64,000 nucleotides of DNA from an uncultured Bacteroidia bacterium (lineage in GTDB: Bacteria > Bacteroidota > Bacteroidia > Bacteroidales > F082). The DNA lies in the NCBI GenBank assembly GCA_902785755.1, contig CACZZO010000002.1, positions 124,001 through 188,000 on the forward strand, in the 5' to 3' direction. The notes below the pieces were generated by a model. It was not told the origin of the DNA. It saw only the letters and a list, made by a program, of their open reading frames with translations, and did no database searches. Positions within the stretch are counted from its first letter, which is position 1, and every line of letters starts with the position of its first letter. Made by a program: the position numbers and the translations under genes. Below, piece after piece: positions 33,451 through 42,790 of this stretch.

Positions 33451-35496
33451 TTACCAAATGGCAGCGCGTTCCTCAGGAGCGATATACATCTTGCTTTCGG
33501 CTGGAATCTCGAAAGCCTCGTAGAAGTGCGGCATCGAGCCGAGGGTGCGGTTGACGCGGGCTTCGGCGGGCGAGTGTACGTCGGTGACAACTTGGCGCTC
33601 AAGGTACTTGTCGCGGGAGTTGTTGCGCCAGATGGTGCCGTAGCTGATGAAGAAACGCTGTGCGGGCGTGAAGCCGTCGATGCTCTTGTTGGCCTTGGCC
33701 TCGTCGGTCATTTGGTAGGCATCCCAGGCCACGTTCAGGCCACCGAGGTCGGCGATGTTCTCGCCAAGGGTAAGTTGGCCGTTGATTTGGTAGCCACGCA
33801 CTTGGAATTCATCGAACAACTTGGCCAATTGTGCGGTGCGCTCGTTGAATTTCTTGGAGTCTTCCTTGGTCCACCAGTTGTTGAGGTTGCCTTTTTCGTC
33901 GTACTTGCAGCCTTGGTCGTCGAAGCCGTGGGTCATTTCGTGGCCAATCACCACGCCAATGCCGCCGTAGTTGATGGCATCGTCAGCATCCATATTGAAG
34001 AAAGGCGGTTGCAGGATGGCGGCGGGAAACACGATTTCGTTCATCTCGGGGCTGTAGTAGGCGTTGACGGTTTGAGGTGTCATGAACCATTCGTCCTTGT
34101 CGACAGGCTTGCCGATTTTGGCCATATCTCTCTCATTTTCAAAGCGGATGGCGCGGTGTACATTCTCGAAATACGACTCCGGCGTGACTTCATACTTGCT
34201 GTAATCCTTCCACTTGTCGGGATAGCCGATTTTCACGTTGAAGGCGTCGAGTTTGACGAGGGCTTTGGCTTTGGTGTCTTCGCTCATCCATTCAAGGTTC
34301 TTGATGCGCTCGCCCAACGCCACACGCAGGTTGCCGACGAGTTCCAACATTCTGGCTTTGGCCTCGGCGGGGAAGTGCTTCTCCACATAGAGTTGGCCGA
34401 CGGCCTCACCCAAGCAGCCTGAGGTTGCGTCAAGCACGCGGCGCCAACGGGGTTGCTGCACTTCCTGGCCATAGAGGTAGTTGCCGTAGAAGTTGAAGTT
34501 CTCGTTGTCTAAGTCGCTGCTCAGCATGGAGGCGCTACCGTGGATGACCTTCCAGCGCAAGTAGTCCTTGAGGGTTTCGAGGTCGGTTTTGCTGATGATT
34601 TTGCCGAGGGCGGCAATGTAGTCGGGCATACCCACGTTGAGGCTTTCGATCGTCGGGGCGCCGGCATTCTTGAAATAGGTGTTCCAATCGAAGTTGGGCG
34701 TGGATTTCTGCAATTCGACCAAAGTCCTCATATTGTAGGTCTTGTCGGGGTCGCGGCGTTCAACGCGGCTCATCGAGTTTTTGGCCATCTCGGTTTCGAG
34801 GGCGAGGATGCGCTTGGCTTTGTCGGCAGCGGCTTCAGGGGCAGAGCCTGTGAGTTCAAACATCTTGGCGACGTGCTCCACATACTTGTCGCGCATTTCT
34901 TGTGTCTCTTCCTTCAAGTAGTCGTCGCGGTCGGTGAGGCTCAGCCCGCCTTGGTAGAGGTGCATGATGACCATCTCGGCATTTTTCGGGTCGGGACTGC
35001 CGCCAGCTCCAAAGAATCCGCCGATGCCATCGCTATGGAGCTTACCCATGAGTTCTGACAGTTGGGCTTTGTCGCTGAGGTTGTCAATCATCTCGAAATA
35101 AGGCTTCAACTCGCTGTAACCGCGCTCGTTGATGGCCACGGTGTCCATACCAGCGTTGTAGAAGTCGCGGATTTTCTGTGCCACGCTGCCTTGGGCGGCA
35201 TTGGCGTCTTGCGACACTTCGTCAATAATCTCTTGAATGAGGATTTCATTGCGTTGGTCGATTTCGGTGAAGGCTCCGAAGGTGGAATACTCTTCCGGAA
35301 TCGGGTTGTTCTTCATCCAGTTGTTGTTGCAATAGCGGAAAAAGTCGTCCGCAGGATTGATGTTGGTGTCCATGTTGCCCAGTTCGATGGCTGGAACGAC
35401 TTCTTTCTTGGGTTCTTGTGTTTCGACTGCCTTTTCTCCGCAGCCCGTTGCCACTGTTGTCAAGATCATCATGGCGATAACGTTTCTTTTTTTCAT
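33451..35496 (-). CDS. M13 family metallopeptidase lipoprotein (PepO/neprilysin-like)
   Basis: A 681-residue zinc endopeptidase. It begins with a lipoprotein signal (MKKRNVIAMMILTTVATGCG, lipobox Cys at 19), then the M13 N-terminal domain (NPADDFFRYCNNNWMKNNPIP). The catalytic core has NAYYSPEMNEIVFPAAILQPPFF, the zinc motif HEMTH at 519-523 (H519, E520, H523), and the third ligand region ENIADLGGL. Family members cut short peptides; this one should be anchored in a membrane facing the periplasm or outside. ATG 35496 was used because an upstream in-frame start would add ten residues before the signal. The AT-rich leader upstream repeats AAATCTTTGAAT-like words. Confidence 0.95.
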   Translation of the reverse strand: MKKRNVIAMMILTTVATGCGEKAVETQEPKKEVVPAIELGNMDTNINPADDFFRYCNNNWMKNNPIPEEYSTFGAFTEIDQRNEILIQEIIDEVSQDANAAQGSVAQKIRDFYNAGMDTVAINERGYSELKPYFEMIDNLSDKAQLSELMGKLHSDGIGGFFGAGGSPDPKNAEMVIMHLYQGGLSLTDRDDYLKEETQEMRDKYVEHVAKMFELTGSAPEAAADKAKRILALETEMAKNSMSRVERRDPDKTYNMRTLVELQKSTPNFDWNTYFKNAGAPTIESLNVGMPDYIAALGKIISKTDLETLKDYLRWKVIHGSASMLSSDLDNENFNFYGNYLYGQEVQQPRWRRVLDATSGCLGEAVGQLYVEKHFPAEAKARMLELVGNLRVALGERIKNLEWMSEDTKAKALVKLDAFNVKIGYPDKWKDYSKYEVTPESYFENVHRAIRFENERDMAKIGKPVDKDEWFMTPQTVNAYYSPEMNEIVFPAAILQPPFFNMDADDAINYGGIGVVIGHEMTHGFDDQGCKYDEKGNLNNWWTKEDSKKFNERTAQLAKLFDEFQVRGYQINGQLTLGENIADLGGLNVAWDAYQMTDEAKANKSIDGFTPAQRFFISYGTIWRNNSRDKYLERQVVTDVHSPAEARVNRTLGSMPHFYEAFEIPAESKMYIAPEERAAIW

Positions 35497-35566
35497 TATT
35501 TGATTATTTAAAGATTTGAAATTCAAAGATTTATAATTTCAAGATTTAACATTCCACATTCCGCAT

Positions 35567-37399
35567 TTACAAATCTCCCTCCAGCTTTAACTCCGTTTGC
35601 AAAGTCCGCAAATAAGGCCGTTCCTCCACCATTTTCTCGAACTTGTCCTTGTCGGTGTAGGCCTCGATTTCGGCAGGGCGTTCCATCTTGATTAGTTGCA
35701 ATTTAAACTGATTATTATGCAAAACATTTTTCAAGTGAGTTTTCAAGGAATCCATAGCCTTGGCATCTTGTTCAAAAAGAAGGTTGTCTACATTGAATTG
35801 GATTTCATTTCCGTTTACTTTGGGAATATACTTACCCATTGCTGCCGTAAAAGCAGGGTACTCCTTTCTGTTTCTGTCGATGAATTCATTCCACGCGGCA
35901 GATAGATTTTCTTGGGTAAAGGTTTTGTCCCAAGTTTCCTCCTTTTCCTCGGCCTTTTGTTCGGCTTGCTGCATGGCTTTGTTGACGCTAATGCCGCTGG
36001 TGGTGCCTCGTGGCCTTACTATGGGCTGGGCAGGAGAAGCGGACGTTGAGCCTGTCGAAACGGGAGCGGTTGATTGTTGAACTGTTGAATTGTTTGATGG
36101 CTGTGGGGTTGTTGTTTGGATAGGGTTGGGATTGTGGGTGGGCGGCAACGGGGCATGCCCCGTTGTCATAGTTGGTGTAGGTTGTTGTTGTGCTGCTTGT
36201 GCTGGCAGCGGGTCATGACCCGCTGTCGAAGATGTAGATTGTTGTGTTGGCCTGTTTTGTGGCATTTGCACGGGTTGCGCTTGCGCCGTCGGCATAGTCA
36301 AAGCCTGACTGCAAAGCGCACACATTTTTAATAATGCAATTTCCAAATGCAGCCGTTTGTTGTTCGCGGCACGGTAGTCAATGTCGCATTGGTTGTTGAT
36401 TTCCAAGGCTTTAATTAGGAAGGGTAGGGGACAGGCCTGTGCTTGGGCCAGATATTTTTGCCTCAACTGCTCGCTGACTTCCAAAAGTTGCACCGTCACC
36501 GCGTCTTTGCACACCAAAAGACTCCTCAAATGGTTGCCCATGCCGCTCACAAAATGCTGTGGCTCAAAGCCTTTGCTGATGATGTCGTTCAAAATCAAGA
36601 GGATGTCGCTCGTGTGGCCTTGCAGTATGTGATCGACGATTTGGAAATAATAGTCGTAATCCAGAACATTCAGGTTGTCAATGACATCCTTGTAGGTGAT
36701 GTTCTTTCCGCTGAAACTCACCATTTGGTCAAAAATGGAAAGCGCGTCGCGGAGGGCACCGTCGGCCTTCTGAGCGATGATGTTCAGGGCTTCAGGCTCT
36801 GCGTTCACGCCTTCGCTTTGGGCGACAAAAGCCAAATGCTTGGCAATATCATCCACTGTAATCCGTTTGAAGTCAAAGATTTGGCAACGTGAAAGGATGG
36901 TTGGGATGATTTTGTGTTTCTCCGTCGTGGCAAGGATGAATTTGGCATACGCTGGCGGCTCTTCCAAGGTCTTCAGGAAGGCATTGAAAGCCGCTGCCGA
37001 AAGCATGTGAACCTCGTCGATGATGTAGACCTTATACTGTCCGATTTGTGGCGGAATTCTCACTTGGTCGACCAAACTGCGGATGTCCTCGACGGAGTTA
37101 TTTGACGCAGCGTCAAGTTCATAGATGTTGAACGAGGCGTTGTTGTTGAAGGCGCGGCACGATTCGCACTCGTTGCATGCCTCCATGTTCTCGGTGGGAT
37201 TCAGGCAGTTGATGGTCTTGGCCATGATGCGGGCGCAGGTGGTCTTGCCCACGCCTCGCGGCCCGCAAAACAGGAAGGCTTGCGCCAAAGTGTTGTTGCG
37301 GATGGCGTTCTTCAAGGTGTTGGTGATGGAGCCTTGACCCACAACGGTGTCGAAGGTCATCGGCCTGTATTTTCTTGCTGATACGACGAAATTTTCCAT
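35567..37399 (-). CDS. dnaX: DNA polymerase III gamma/tau subunit
   Basis: The 610-residue clamp-loader ATPase starts at MENFVVSARKYRP (ATG 37399), the universal start of DnaX; the frame is open further upstream but overlaps the divergent gene. Walker A is GPRGVGKT (46-53), zinc ligands are C65, C75, C78 and C81, Walker B is VYIIDEVHMLS and the sensor region ILATTEKHKIIPTILSRC follows. The C-terminal third has a long Pro/Gln/Thr-rich linker and a tau-like tail. In the linker the 19-mer CGTTTCGACAGGCTCAACG encodes VSTGST, an element also found in two secreted proteins in this window. No slippery A-run for gamma frameshifting is evident. Confidence 0.96.
   Translation of the reverse strand: MENFVVSARKYRPMTFDTVVGQGSITNTLKNAIRNNTLAQAFLFCGPRGVGKTTCARIMAKTINCLNPTENMEACNECESCRAFNNNASFNIYELDAASNNSVEDIRSLVDQVRIPPQIGQYKVYIIDEVHMLSAAAFNAFLKTLEEPPAYAKFILATTEKHKIIPTILSRCQIFDFKRITVDDIAKHLAFVAQSEGVNAEPEALNIIAQKADGALRDALSIFDQMVSFSGKNITYKDVIDNLNVLDYDYYFQIVDHILQGHTSDILLILNDIISKGFEPQHFVSGMGNHLRSLLVCKDAVTVQLLEVSEQLRQKYLAQAQACPLPFLIKALEINNQCDIDYRAANNKRLHLEIALLKMCALCSQALTMPTAQAQPVQMPQNRPTQQSTSSTAGHDPLPAQAAQQQPTPTMTTGHAPLPPTHNPNPIQTTTPQPSNNSTVQQSTAPVSTGSTSASPAQPIVRPRGTTSGISVNKAMQQAEQKAEEKEETWDKTFTQENLSAAWNEFIDRNRKEYPAFTAAMGKYIPKVNGNEIQFNVDNLLFEQDAKAMDSLKTHLKNVLHNNQFKLQLIKMERPAEIEAYTDKDKFEKMVEERPYLRTLQTELKLEGDL
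36044..36062. repeat. CGTTGAGCCTGTCGAAACG element inside dnaX
   Basis: This 19-mer lies in frame in the DnaX linker. Its core TTGAGCCTGTCGAAA also lies at 11576-11590, and in the reverse direction at 60063-60081 and 62067-62085. Confidence 0.75.
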
Positions 37400-37468
37400 T
37401 TTTTCGGGTACTTTATCAAATCGACAAAAATACGACTTTTCGGCTTTGCTTGAACAAATTTCGTCGAT

Positions 37469-37502
37469 TTTGTCGTAGGCATTGAAATTCCTATTATTTT
37501 TG
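37469..37502 (+). promoter_or_regulatory. Promoter of the polysaccharide deacetylase gene, close to a leaderless start
   Basis: TTTG (37469-37472) and TATTTTTG (37495-37502) are 22 bp apart; the ATG at 37508 is only 5 bp past the -7 element. Confidence 0.55.
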
Positions 37503-37507
37503 TGCCT

Positions 37508-38818
37508 ATGAAAATGCTGGTTCTTGTACCGAAAATCACGGGGCGCGTGATGTATGTCTTCGACCTGACACTCAGGCAGTTGCTTGGCCTTGATTTCGAC
37601 CTGACAGCCGACATCGACAAGTTCAAGGCTTTCGATGGGCCGAAACTGCATTACGGCATGGAACGCATTGGCGATGAGCCTTTTATCAAGGCTTTCGATT
37701 TGCTTTTCGAGCGTCATGTCCACGAGCAGTCGTTTGGCACGGTTGAGTTTGAGGGTACGATTGCGCCTTACGCAGTTCTCGACAACGGCAATCTGCTGCC
37801 TTTCGATGTGTTTGCGGCCTCGTTTTTCTTGGTTTCGCGCTATGAGGAATATCTTTCGCAGGAGCGCGACCAATACGGGCGTTTCCGTGCCGAGTCGACG
37901 TGGATGTTTAAGAATGGGATGCTTCAGAAACCTTTGGTCAATATTTGGGTTAAGTCGTTGGGAATCAAGTTGAAATCCATCTATCCCGACTTGTCAGTAA
38001 AGCAGCCGAAATTCACTTTCATCCCGACTTATGACATCGATGCGGCTTGGGCTTACAAACACAAGGGCATCTATCGCACGGTGGGCGGTTTCCTCAAGGA
38101 TTTGGCGGCTGGCGACATGGAACGAATCAAGGAACGCCATGAGGTTTTGAGAGGCAAGCGGAAAGACCCTTTCGACTCCTTCGAGTTCCTGTTTGAGTTG
38201 CAGAAAGCGTTCAAACTCAAGCCGATATACTTCATCCTCTGCGGCGAATACGACACCAACGACAAGAACATTTCCATTCGCAAACCGAGTTTCCAAGCCT
38301 TGATCAAGCGGTTGGGCGACTATGCCGATGTGGGCATCCATCCATCGTTTTCTTCTTATCTCGACATTGAAAAAATGCAGCGCGAAATCGACAATCTTTC
38401 GGAGGTGCTGCATCGCCCGCTGACCAAGAGCCGACAGCATTTTCTGAGGATGAATCTGCCCCGCAGTTACCAGAAACTTATTGAGTTGGACATCAGCGAC
38501 GACTATACGATGGGTTTTGCATCGCAAGTCGGATTTCGTGCGGGCATTGCCGACACTTTCCGCTTTTATGACCTTGAAAACGACATGGTTACCAACTTGC
38601 GCGTGCATCCTTTCGCCATCATGGACGGCACCATGCGCGACTACCTCAACCTCGATGTGGAGGCCTCGCTCCGATTAGCCAAACAACTCGTCGACGAGGT
38701 GAAGGCCGTGGGAGGCACTTTTATCTATCTCACTCATAATGAAACCCTTGGCGGCGAACAGCGTTGGGTCGGTTGGCCAGAGATGTACCGTCAACTGATT
38801 GAATACATAACGCTGTGA
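37508..38818 (+). CDS. Polysaccharide deacetylase family protein
   Basis: The 436-residue protein has an N-terminal DUF7033-like domain (TGRVMYVFDLTLRQLLGLDFDLTAD) and a NodB-like deacetylase domain starting at FTFIPTYDIDAAW, the first conserved Asp-containing strand; a later GIHPSF and FVSHN-like segment (FASQVGFRAGIADTFRFYD) complete the fold. Such proteins in Bacteroidota often lie near cell-surface polysaccharide or peptidoglycan genes; the metal ligands are not all easily assigned, so activity is less certain than fold. A GTG two codons upstream could also serve as start. It is divergent from dnaX (108 bp apart) and overlaps the next gene by 4 bp (GTGA). Confidence 0.82.
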   Translation: MKMLVLVPKITGRVMYVFDLTLRQLLGLDFDLTADIDKFKAFDGPKLHYGMERIGDEPFIKAFDLLFERHVHEQSFGTVEFEGTIAPYAVLDNGNLLPFDVFAASFFLVSRYEEYLSQERDQYGRFRAESTWMFKNGMLQKPLVNIWVKSLGIKLKSIYPDLSVKQPKFTFIPTYDIDAAWAYKHKGIYRTVGGFLKDLAAGDMERIKERHEVLRGKRKDPFDSFEFLFELQKAFKLKPIYFILCGEYDTNDKNISIRKPSFQALIKRLGDYADVGIHPSFSSYLDIEKMQREIDNLSEVLHRPLTKSRQHFLRMNLPRSYQKLIELDISDDYTMGFASQVGFRAGIADTFRFYDLENDMVTNLRVHPFAIMDGTMRDYLNLDVEASLRLAKQLVDEVKAVGGTFIYLTHNETLGGEQRWVGWPEMYRQLIEYITL

Positions 38819-39744
38819 TACAATACCTTACACATAACCAAATCGACAAAAAGAAATGGGACGCGACCATTGCTGAATGTGGCAACATTTACGCCTTTTC
38901 TTGGTATCTCGACATAGTGCATTCACAATGGGAAGCCCTTGTTGAAGGTGATTATCAGGCTGTTATGCCGATTACTGGCGGGAAAAAGTTCGGCATTAAT
39001 TATCTTTTCCAGCCCTATTTTGTGCAGCAATTGGGTGTGTTTTCAAAACAGCCTTTGACGCAAGAAAAAACAGAATCTTTCCTGAATGCGATTCCCTCAA
39101 AGTATAGATTTGCTGAGATTCGCCTGAACGAAAGCAACACTTTCGATAAGGAAGTTCAAGGCATTGAATATCATAGAAATGTGTTGCTTGACTTGAATCG
39201 GGATTATGAGTCCATCCGTGCCAACTATCATCAGAACACAAAGCGCAACCTCGCCAAGGCGAAAAACAACAATTTGCAATTGACTAACATGGTGGTTCCC
39301 AATCAAGTGGTGGCTTTGTTCACTGCCAATCGCGGGGCTTTGCTCGACAAATGGGGCGATGCCGAATACGCACGATTGACAGCCTTGACCGAAAAGGCAG
39401 TCAATTGTAATCATGCCTTTATTTTGGGCGTGACCGAGGAAGACGTTGAAGAGTTGGTTTGTGCCGCCATTTTCATGAAAACCGCAAAGCGCATCACTTT
39501 CCTGTTTTCAGGTCAAAATCAGGCAGGTAAGGACAGGCAAGCCATGACCTTCCTTTTGGACCAAGTGATTCAAAACCATGCCAATCAACCAGTGGTTTTC
39601 GATTTTGAGGGTTCAGACGACGACAACCTTGCGCGTTTCTACCTCGGTTTTGGCGGCCAGGAGGTGAAATATCCATCCTATACCTACAACCGTTTTTCGC
39701 CCGTAGGAAAGGCTTTGCTGAAGGTTTGGAAGAAGCGGAAATAG
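38815..39744 (+). CDS. GNAT/FemAB-like acyltransferase family protein
   Basis: A 309-residue protein starting at GTG 38815, coupled to the deacetylase stop. The middle has YHQNTKRNLAKAKNNNLQL, a motif of FemAB/GNAT-type proteins that bind aminoacyl or acyl donors, and the C-terminal half contains RITFLFSGQNQAGKDRQAM and VVFDFEGSDDDNLARFYLGFGG, the second acetyltransferase-like lobe. A role in modifying peptidoglycan or a surface glycan together with the deacetylase is plausible but only inferred from coupling. The donor and acceptor cannot be read. Confidence 0.75.
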   Translation: MIQYLTHNQIDKKKWDATIAECGNIYAFSWYLDIVHSQWEALVEGDYQAVMPITGGKKFGINYLFQPYFVQQLGVFSKQPLTQEKTESFLNAIPSKYRFAEIRLNESNTFDKEVQGIEYHRNVLLDLNRDYESIRANYHQNTKRNLAKAKNNNLQLTNMVVPNQVVALFTANRGALLDKWGDAEYARLTALTEKAVNCNHAFILGVTEEDVEELVCAAIFMKTAKRITFLFSGQNQAGKDRQAMTFLLDQVIQNHANQPVVFDFEGSDDDNLARFYLGFGGQEVKYPSYTYNRFSPVGKALLKVWKKRK

Positions 39745-39770
39745 CCTGTTTTCAAAAAAACATGTGCAAT

Positions 39771-39804
39771 TTTGCGTGAGATTAATTTCTTTTGCCTATT
39801 TTTG
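39771..39804 (+). promoter_or_regulatory. Promoter of upp
   Basis: TTTG (39771-39774) and TATTTTTG (39797-39804), 22 bp apart, 22 bp before the ATG at 39827. Confidence 0.6.
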
Positions 39805-39826
39805 TGCCAAATCAAAACATGACATT

Positions 39827-40492
39827 ATGATTAAAATCCACAATTTAGGCTTGGCCGACAGCGTTTTCAACCAGTTCATGGCCGAACTGCGCGACTCCAC
39901 CATCCAACAAGACCGTATGCGCTTCCGCCGCAACCTTGAGCGCATAGGCGAAATCATGGCCTACGAAATCAGCAAGACTTTTGAGTATGAATCGGAAGAT
40001 GTCTATACACCTTTGGGAATCAAGACGATACGAACCTTGAGAGAGCAACCCGTCATCGCCACCATCTTGCGAGCGGGACTGCCGTTCCACAACGGAATGT
40101 TGAACATGCTCGACCATGCCGACAGCGCTTTCATCGCGGCTTATCGCAAATACGACAAGAACGAGGAAGATTCCGAAATCCGAGTTGAGTATTATTCCTC
40201 GCCCGATTTGGAGGGCCGTATCCTCATCCTTTGCGACCCGCTTTTGGCTACAGGCGAATCCATCGTGAAGACCTTGAACGGCCTGATGGAGGACATGATG
40301 CCTAAGGAGATTCATATTGCCGTTGCCGTGGCTTCGCAAGACGGTTTGGATTATGTGGAGCGCACCATGTCGCGACTTCCCGTCACTATTTGGGTGGGCA
40401 GTGTCGATGAGGAACTTACGGCTCGCGCCTACGTTGTGCCGGGCATTGGCGATGTGGGTGATTTGTCATACGGCGAAAAGAGATCATCTTAA
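39827..40492 (+). CDS. upp: Uracil phosphoribosyltransferase
   Basis: The 221-residue enzyme makes UMP from uracil and PRPP. The PRPP-binding motif ILCDPLLATGES is at about 147-158, and the uracil-binding region near the C-terminus contains YVVPGIGDVGDLSYG, where the conserved PGIGDxGD loop is recognisable. The longer open frame upstream is rejected because the -7 promoter element lies inside it; MIKIHNLGLADSVFN is the usual start region. It sits in frame with, and 54 bp upstream of, the first ATG-like position of the sodium symporter gene. Confidence 0.96.
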   Translation: MIKIHNLGLADSVFNQFMAELRDSTIQQDRMRFRRNLERIGEIMAYEISKTFEYESEDVYTPLGIKTIRTLREQPVIATILRAGLPFHNGMLNMLDHADSAFIAAYRKYDKNEEDSEIRVEYYSSPDLEGRILILCDPLLATGESIVKTLNGLMEDMMPKEIHIAVAVASQDGLDYVERTMSRLPVTIWVGSVDEELTARAYVVPGIGDVGDLSYGEKRSS

Positions 40493-40546
40493 AAATCATA
40501 TACTATTGCAGAAGAAAAGAAAAAGCGCGATGGCTTTGGCTCGAAA

Positions 40547-41857
40547 TTGGGCATCATTGCCGCTGCTGCGGGTTCGGCCATCGGTTTAGGCAACATCTAT
40601 CGTTTTCCTTGCGAGTTGGGCGACAATGGTGGGGCGGCGTTCCTCTTGGTTTATCTCGTCATGGTCATTCTCCTCGGCATCCCTGTGATGCTTTCGGAGT
40701 TGGTCATCGGTCGTCGTTCCCAAAGCAACATAGTCGGCGCCTTCAAGAAGTTGGCACCTAAAACGGGTTGGCCTTTAGTCGGTTACATGGGCGTTTTGTG
40801 TGGCCTCATCATTTTCGCGTTCTATACCACCGTGGCGGGATGGACCTTGGAATACATCTTCAAGGCCGTGACCAACTCGTTCCATGGTAAGGATTTGGCC
40901 GCTATGCAGCAAGACTTTGCCGATTTCCACAACTTGGGTTGGCTCAATGTGATATTGCAGGCCATGTTCATCTTCCTGACGGGGTATGTGGTCTTCCGGG
41001 GCGTGCAAAACGGCATTGAAAAATACTCAAAAATCCTGATGCCGCTGCTCTTGGTCATCCTTATCATCCTTGGCATACGTTCCGCCACTTTGCCGGGTGC
41101 CCACGATGGTTTGGCTTTCCTCTTTAAGATTGATTTCTCGAAGATTACGGGTGAAGTGCTCATTGATGCCTTGGGACAAAGTTTCTTCTCGTTGAGCCTC
41201 GGCATGGGTGTGCTTATCACATACGGTTCATACGTGAAGAAGACCGACAACCTGACTTCCACGGCTTTTTCCGTGATATTTGCCGACACATTGGTTGCAG
41301 TGCTGGCGGGAATCGTCATTTTCCCTGCGGCTTTCTCGTTTGGCATCCGTCCGACGGCAGGCATGGGGCTGGTGTTCAACACAATACCGATGATTTTCAA
41401 CCAAATGACGGGAGGATATGTCTTCTGCATCATCTTCTTTGTGTTGTTAGCCATCGCCGCACTGACTTCCACGATTTCGCTGCTTGAAGTCATCGTGGCC
41501 TTCCTTTCCGAGGAGTTGCACCTCAACAGAAAGAAAGCTACTGTCTTGGCTTGTGGCGCCACGCTTTTCCTTGGTGCTTTCGCCTCATTGAGCTTGATGG
41601 AACACACGCCTTTTGCCATTGGAGGCAAGACTGTTTTCGACCTGATGGACTTCGTTTCCTCCAACATTCTGTTGCCTTTCGGCGGATTGCTGATTGTCAT
41701 CTTTGTGGGCTGGAAACTGGGCAAGCAGAAGTTTTTTGATGAGGTGTCGAATGAGGGCACGTTTAAGTCGTCACTTAAGACATTCTTTTTCTTCATTATC
41801 AGATACTTGGCTCCTGTGGCCATCGCCTTCATCTTTGTCAGCGGACTGATTAAGTGA
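40547..41857 (+). CDS. Sodium-dependent transporter, NSS/SNF family; start codon uncertain
   Basis: The 436-residue segment from TTG 40547 is a member of the neurotransmitter:sodium symporter family (amino acid or related uptake), with the signature AAAGSAIGLGNIYRFPCELGDNGGAAF in the first transmembrane helix, GIPVMLSELVIGRR, and the later LSLGMGVLITYGSYVKK block. About eleven hydrophobic segments follow, ending FIFVSGLIK. Family proteins usually have a few charged residues and GFGSKLG before this point; here that sequence (KKKRDGFGSK) is present upstream but no ATG is in frame. Upstream in frame there is only ATT 40505, with the DNA reading CATATACTATTGCAGAAG; a single G after CATAT would restore an ATG. 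The TTG start is used by default. Confidence 0.85.
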   Translation: MGIIAAAAGSAIGLGNIYRFPCELGDNGGAAFLLVYLVMVILLGIPVMLSELVIGRRSQSNIVGAFKKLAPKTGWPLVGYMGVLCGLIIFAFYTTVAGWTLEYIFKAVTNSFHGKDLAAMQQDFADFHNLGWLNVILQAMFIFLTGYVVFRGVQNGIEKYSKILMPLLLVILIILGIRSATLPGAHDGLAFLFKIDFSKITGEVLIDALGQSFFSLSLGMGVLITYGSYVKKTDNLTSTAFSVIFADTLVAVLAGIVIFPAAFSFGIRPTAGMGLVFNTIPMIFNQMTGGYVFCIIFFVLLAIAALTSTISLLEVIVAFLSEELHLNRKKATVLACGATLFLGAFASLSLMEHTPFAIGGKTVFDLMDFVSSNILLPFGGLLIVIFVGWKLGKQKFFDEVSNEGTFKSSLKTFFFFIIRYLAPVAIAFIFVSGLIK

Positions 41858-42777
41858 CGGATATGGATTCGTTGCGCAAATTGTTGTCGTTCAGTAAGGG
41901 AGAGCGCGTCGCTATCGTTTCGATAATGGCGGTCATCTTCCTTTTGGTTTTGGCCTGCATTTTTCGACCAGGGCGCAAGTCGCTGAGCGAGGCTTCGTTG
42001 CGTAATTTAGATTCCTTGTTGGCCTTGCGGCAGCAAGCCATTGAGGAGCAGCAAAGCAAAAAGGCAGAATCGACTCCCGAAGTGGCCGAATTGCATCCTT
42101 TTCCGTTCAATCCCAACACTTTGACCGAAGACGAATGGAAACAAATCGGCTTGACTGACAGGCAGATACGCAATATTATGAACTATCAGGCCAAAGGTGG
42201 CAAGTTCTACTCGAAAAGCGACCTTGCCAAACTCTACACCATTAGCGAGGAGGACTTCGCGCAGTTGGAGCCGTTTATCGTGCTGCCTGAGATTTCGCGA
42301 GGGATGAACAATACGGCTTCGGAGAAAAAGCAAGAGAATCAGCAGTTTGAGGAAAAGCCCAAACCCGAAAAGAAGCCCATTCCCATTGTCGACCTGAACA
42401 CTGTTGATTCGACCACTTTGGTGGAACTGCCGCAAATCGGGCCATTCATGGCTTTGCGCATCATCGAGTTCCGCGACAGGTTGGGCGGCTTCATCGACAA
42501 GGAGCAACTCCGCGACGTGAAGGGCATGGACTCGGCGCGTTTCGCCACGATACAGCCGTTTATTAATATAGGTGAGGCCGAAATACGAAAAATAGACATC
42601 AACCGCGCCGATTTCAAGGCTTTGGTACACCATCCCTACCTCAACTACGAGCAAGTGAAACGCATCTTCAACCAACGCGAAAAGCGCGGAATGATCAAGA
42701 ACTGGGTGCAGTTGGAGGCACTTATCAAGGATGACGGGGAGGTGAATCCTTTGTTGGAGCATTATGTGAAGTTTTGA
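41854..42777 (+). CDS. Helix-hairpin-helix (ComEA-like) membrane protein
   Basis: The 307-residue product has a transmembrane segment (VAIVSIMAVIFLLVLACIF, about 19-37), a charged linker and tandem helix-hairpin-helix regions: IGLTDRQIRNIMNYQAKGGKFYSKSDLA, then VDLNTVDSTTLVELPQIGPFMALRIIEFRDRLGGF, the typical ComEA motif, then INRADFKALVHHPYLNYEQV. ComEA domains bind DNA without sequence preference. Whether this is a competence protein or a general DNA-binding membrane protein is open; no comEC is in the window. It starts at GTG 41854, overlapping the transporter stop (GTGA); ATG 41863 is an alternative start. Confidence 0.85.
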   Translation: MTDMDSLRKLLSFSKGERVAIVSIMAVIFLLVLACIFRPGRKSLSEASLRNLDSLLALRQQAIEEQQSKKAESTPEVAELHPFPFNPNTLTEDEWKQIGLTDRQIRNIMNYQAKGGKFYSKSDLAKLYTISEEDFAQLEPFIVLPEISRGMNNTASEKKQENQQFEEKPKPEKKPIPIVDLNTVDSTTLVELPQIGPFMALRIIEFRDRLGGFIDKEQLRDVKGMDSARFATIQPFINIGEAEIRKIDINRADFKALVHHPYLNYEQVKRIFNQREKRGMIKNWVQLEALIKDDGEVNPLLEHYVKF

Positions 42778-42790
42778 GTTTTTTGCATTA

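Noticed and set aside
35567..37399. Programmed frameshift producing a short gamma form of DnaX
   Set aside because: No A-AAA-AAG-type slippery heptamer with a hairpin was found near the domain boundary.
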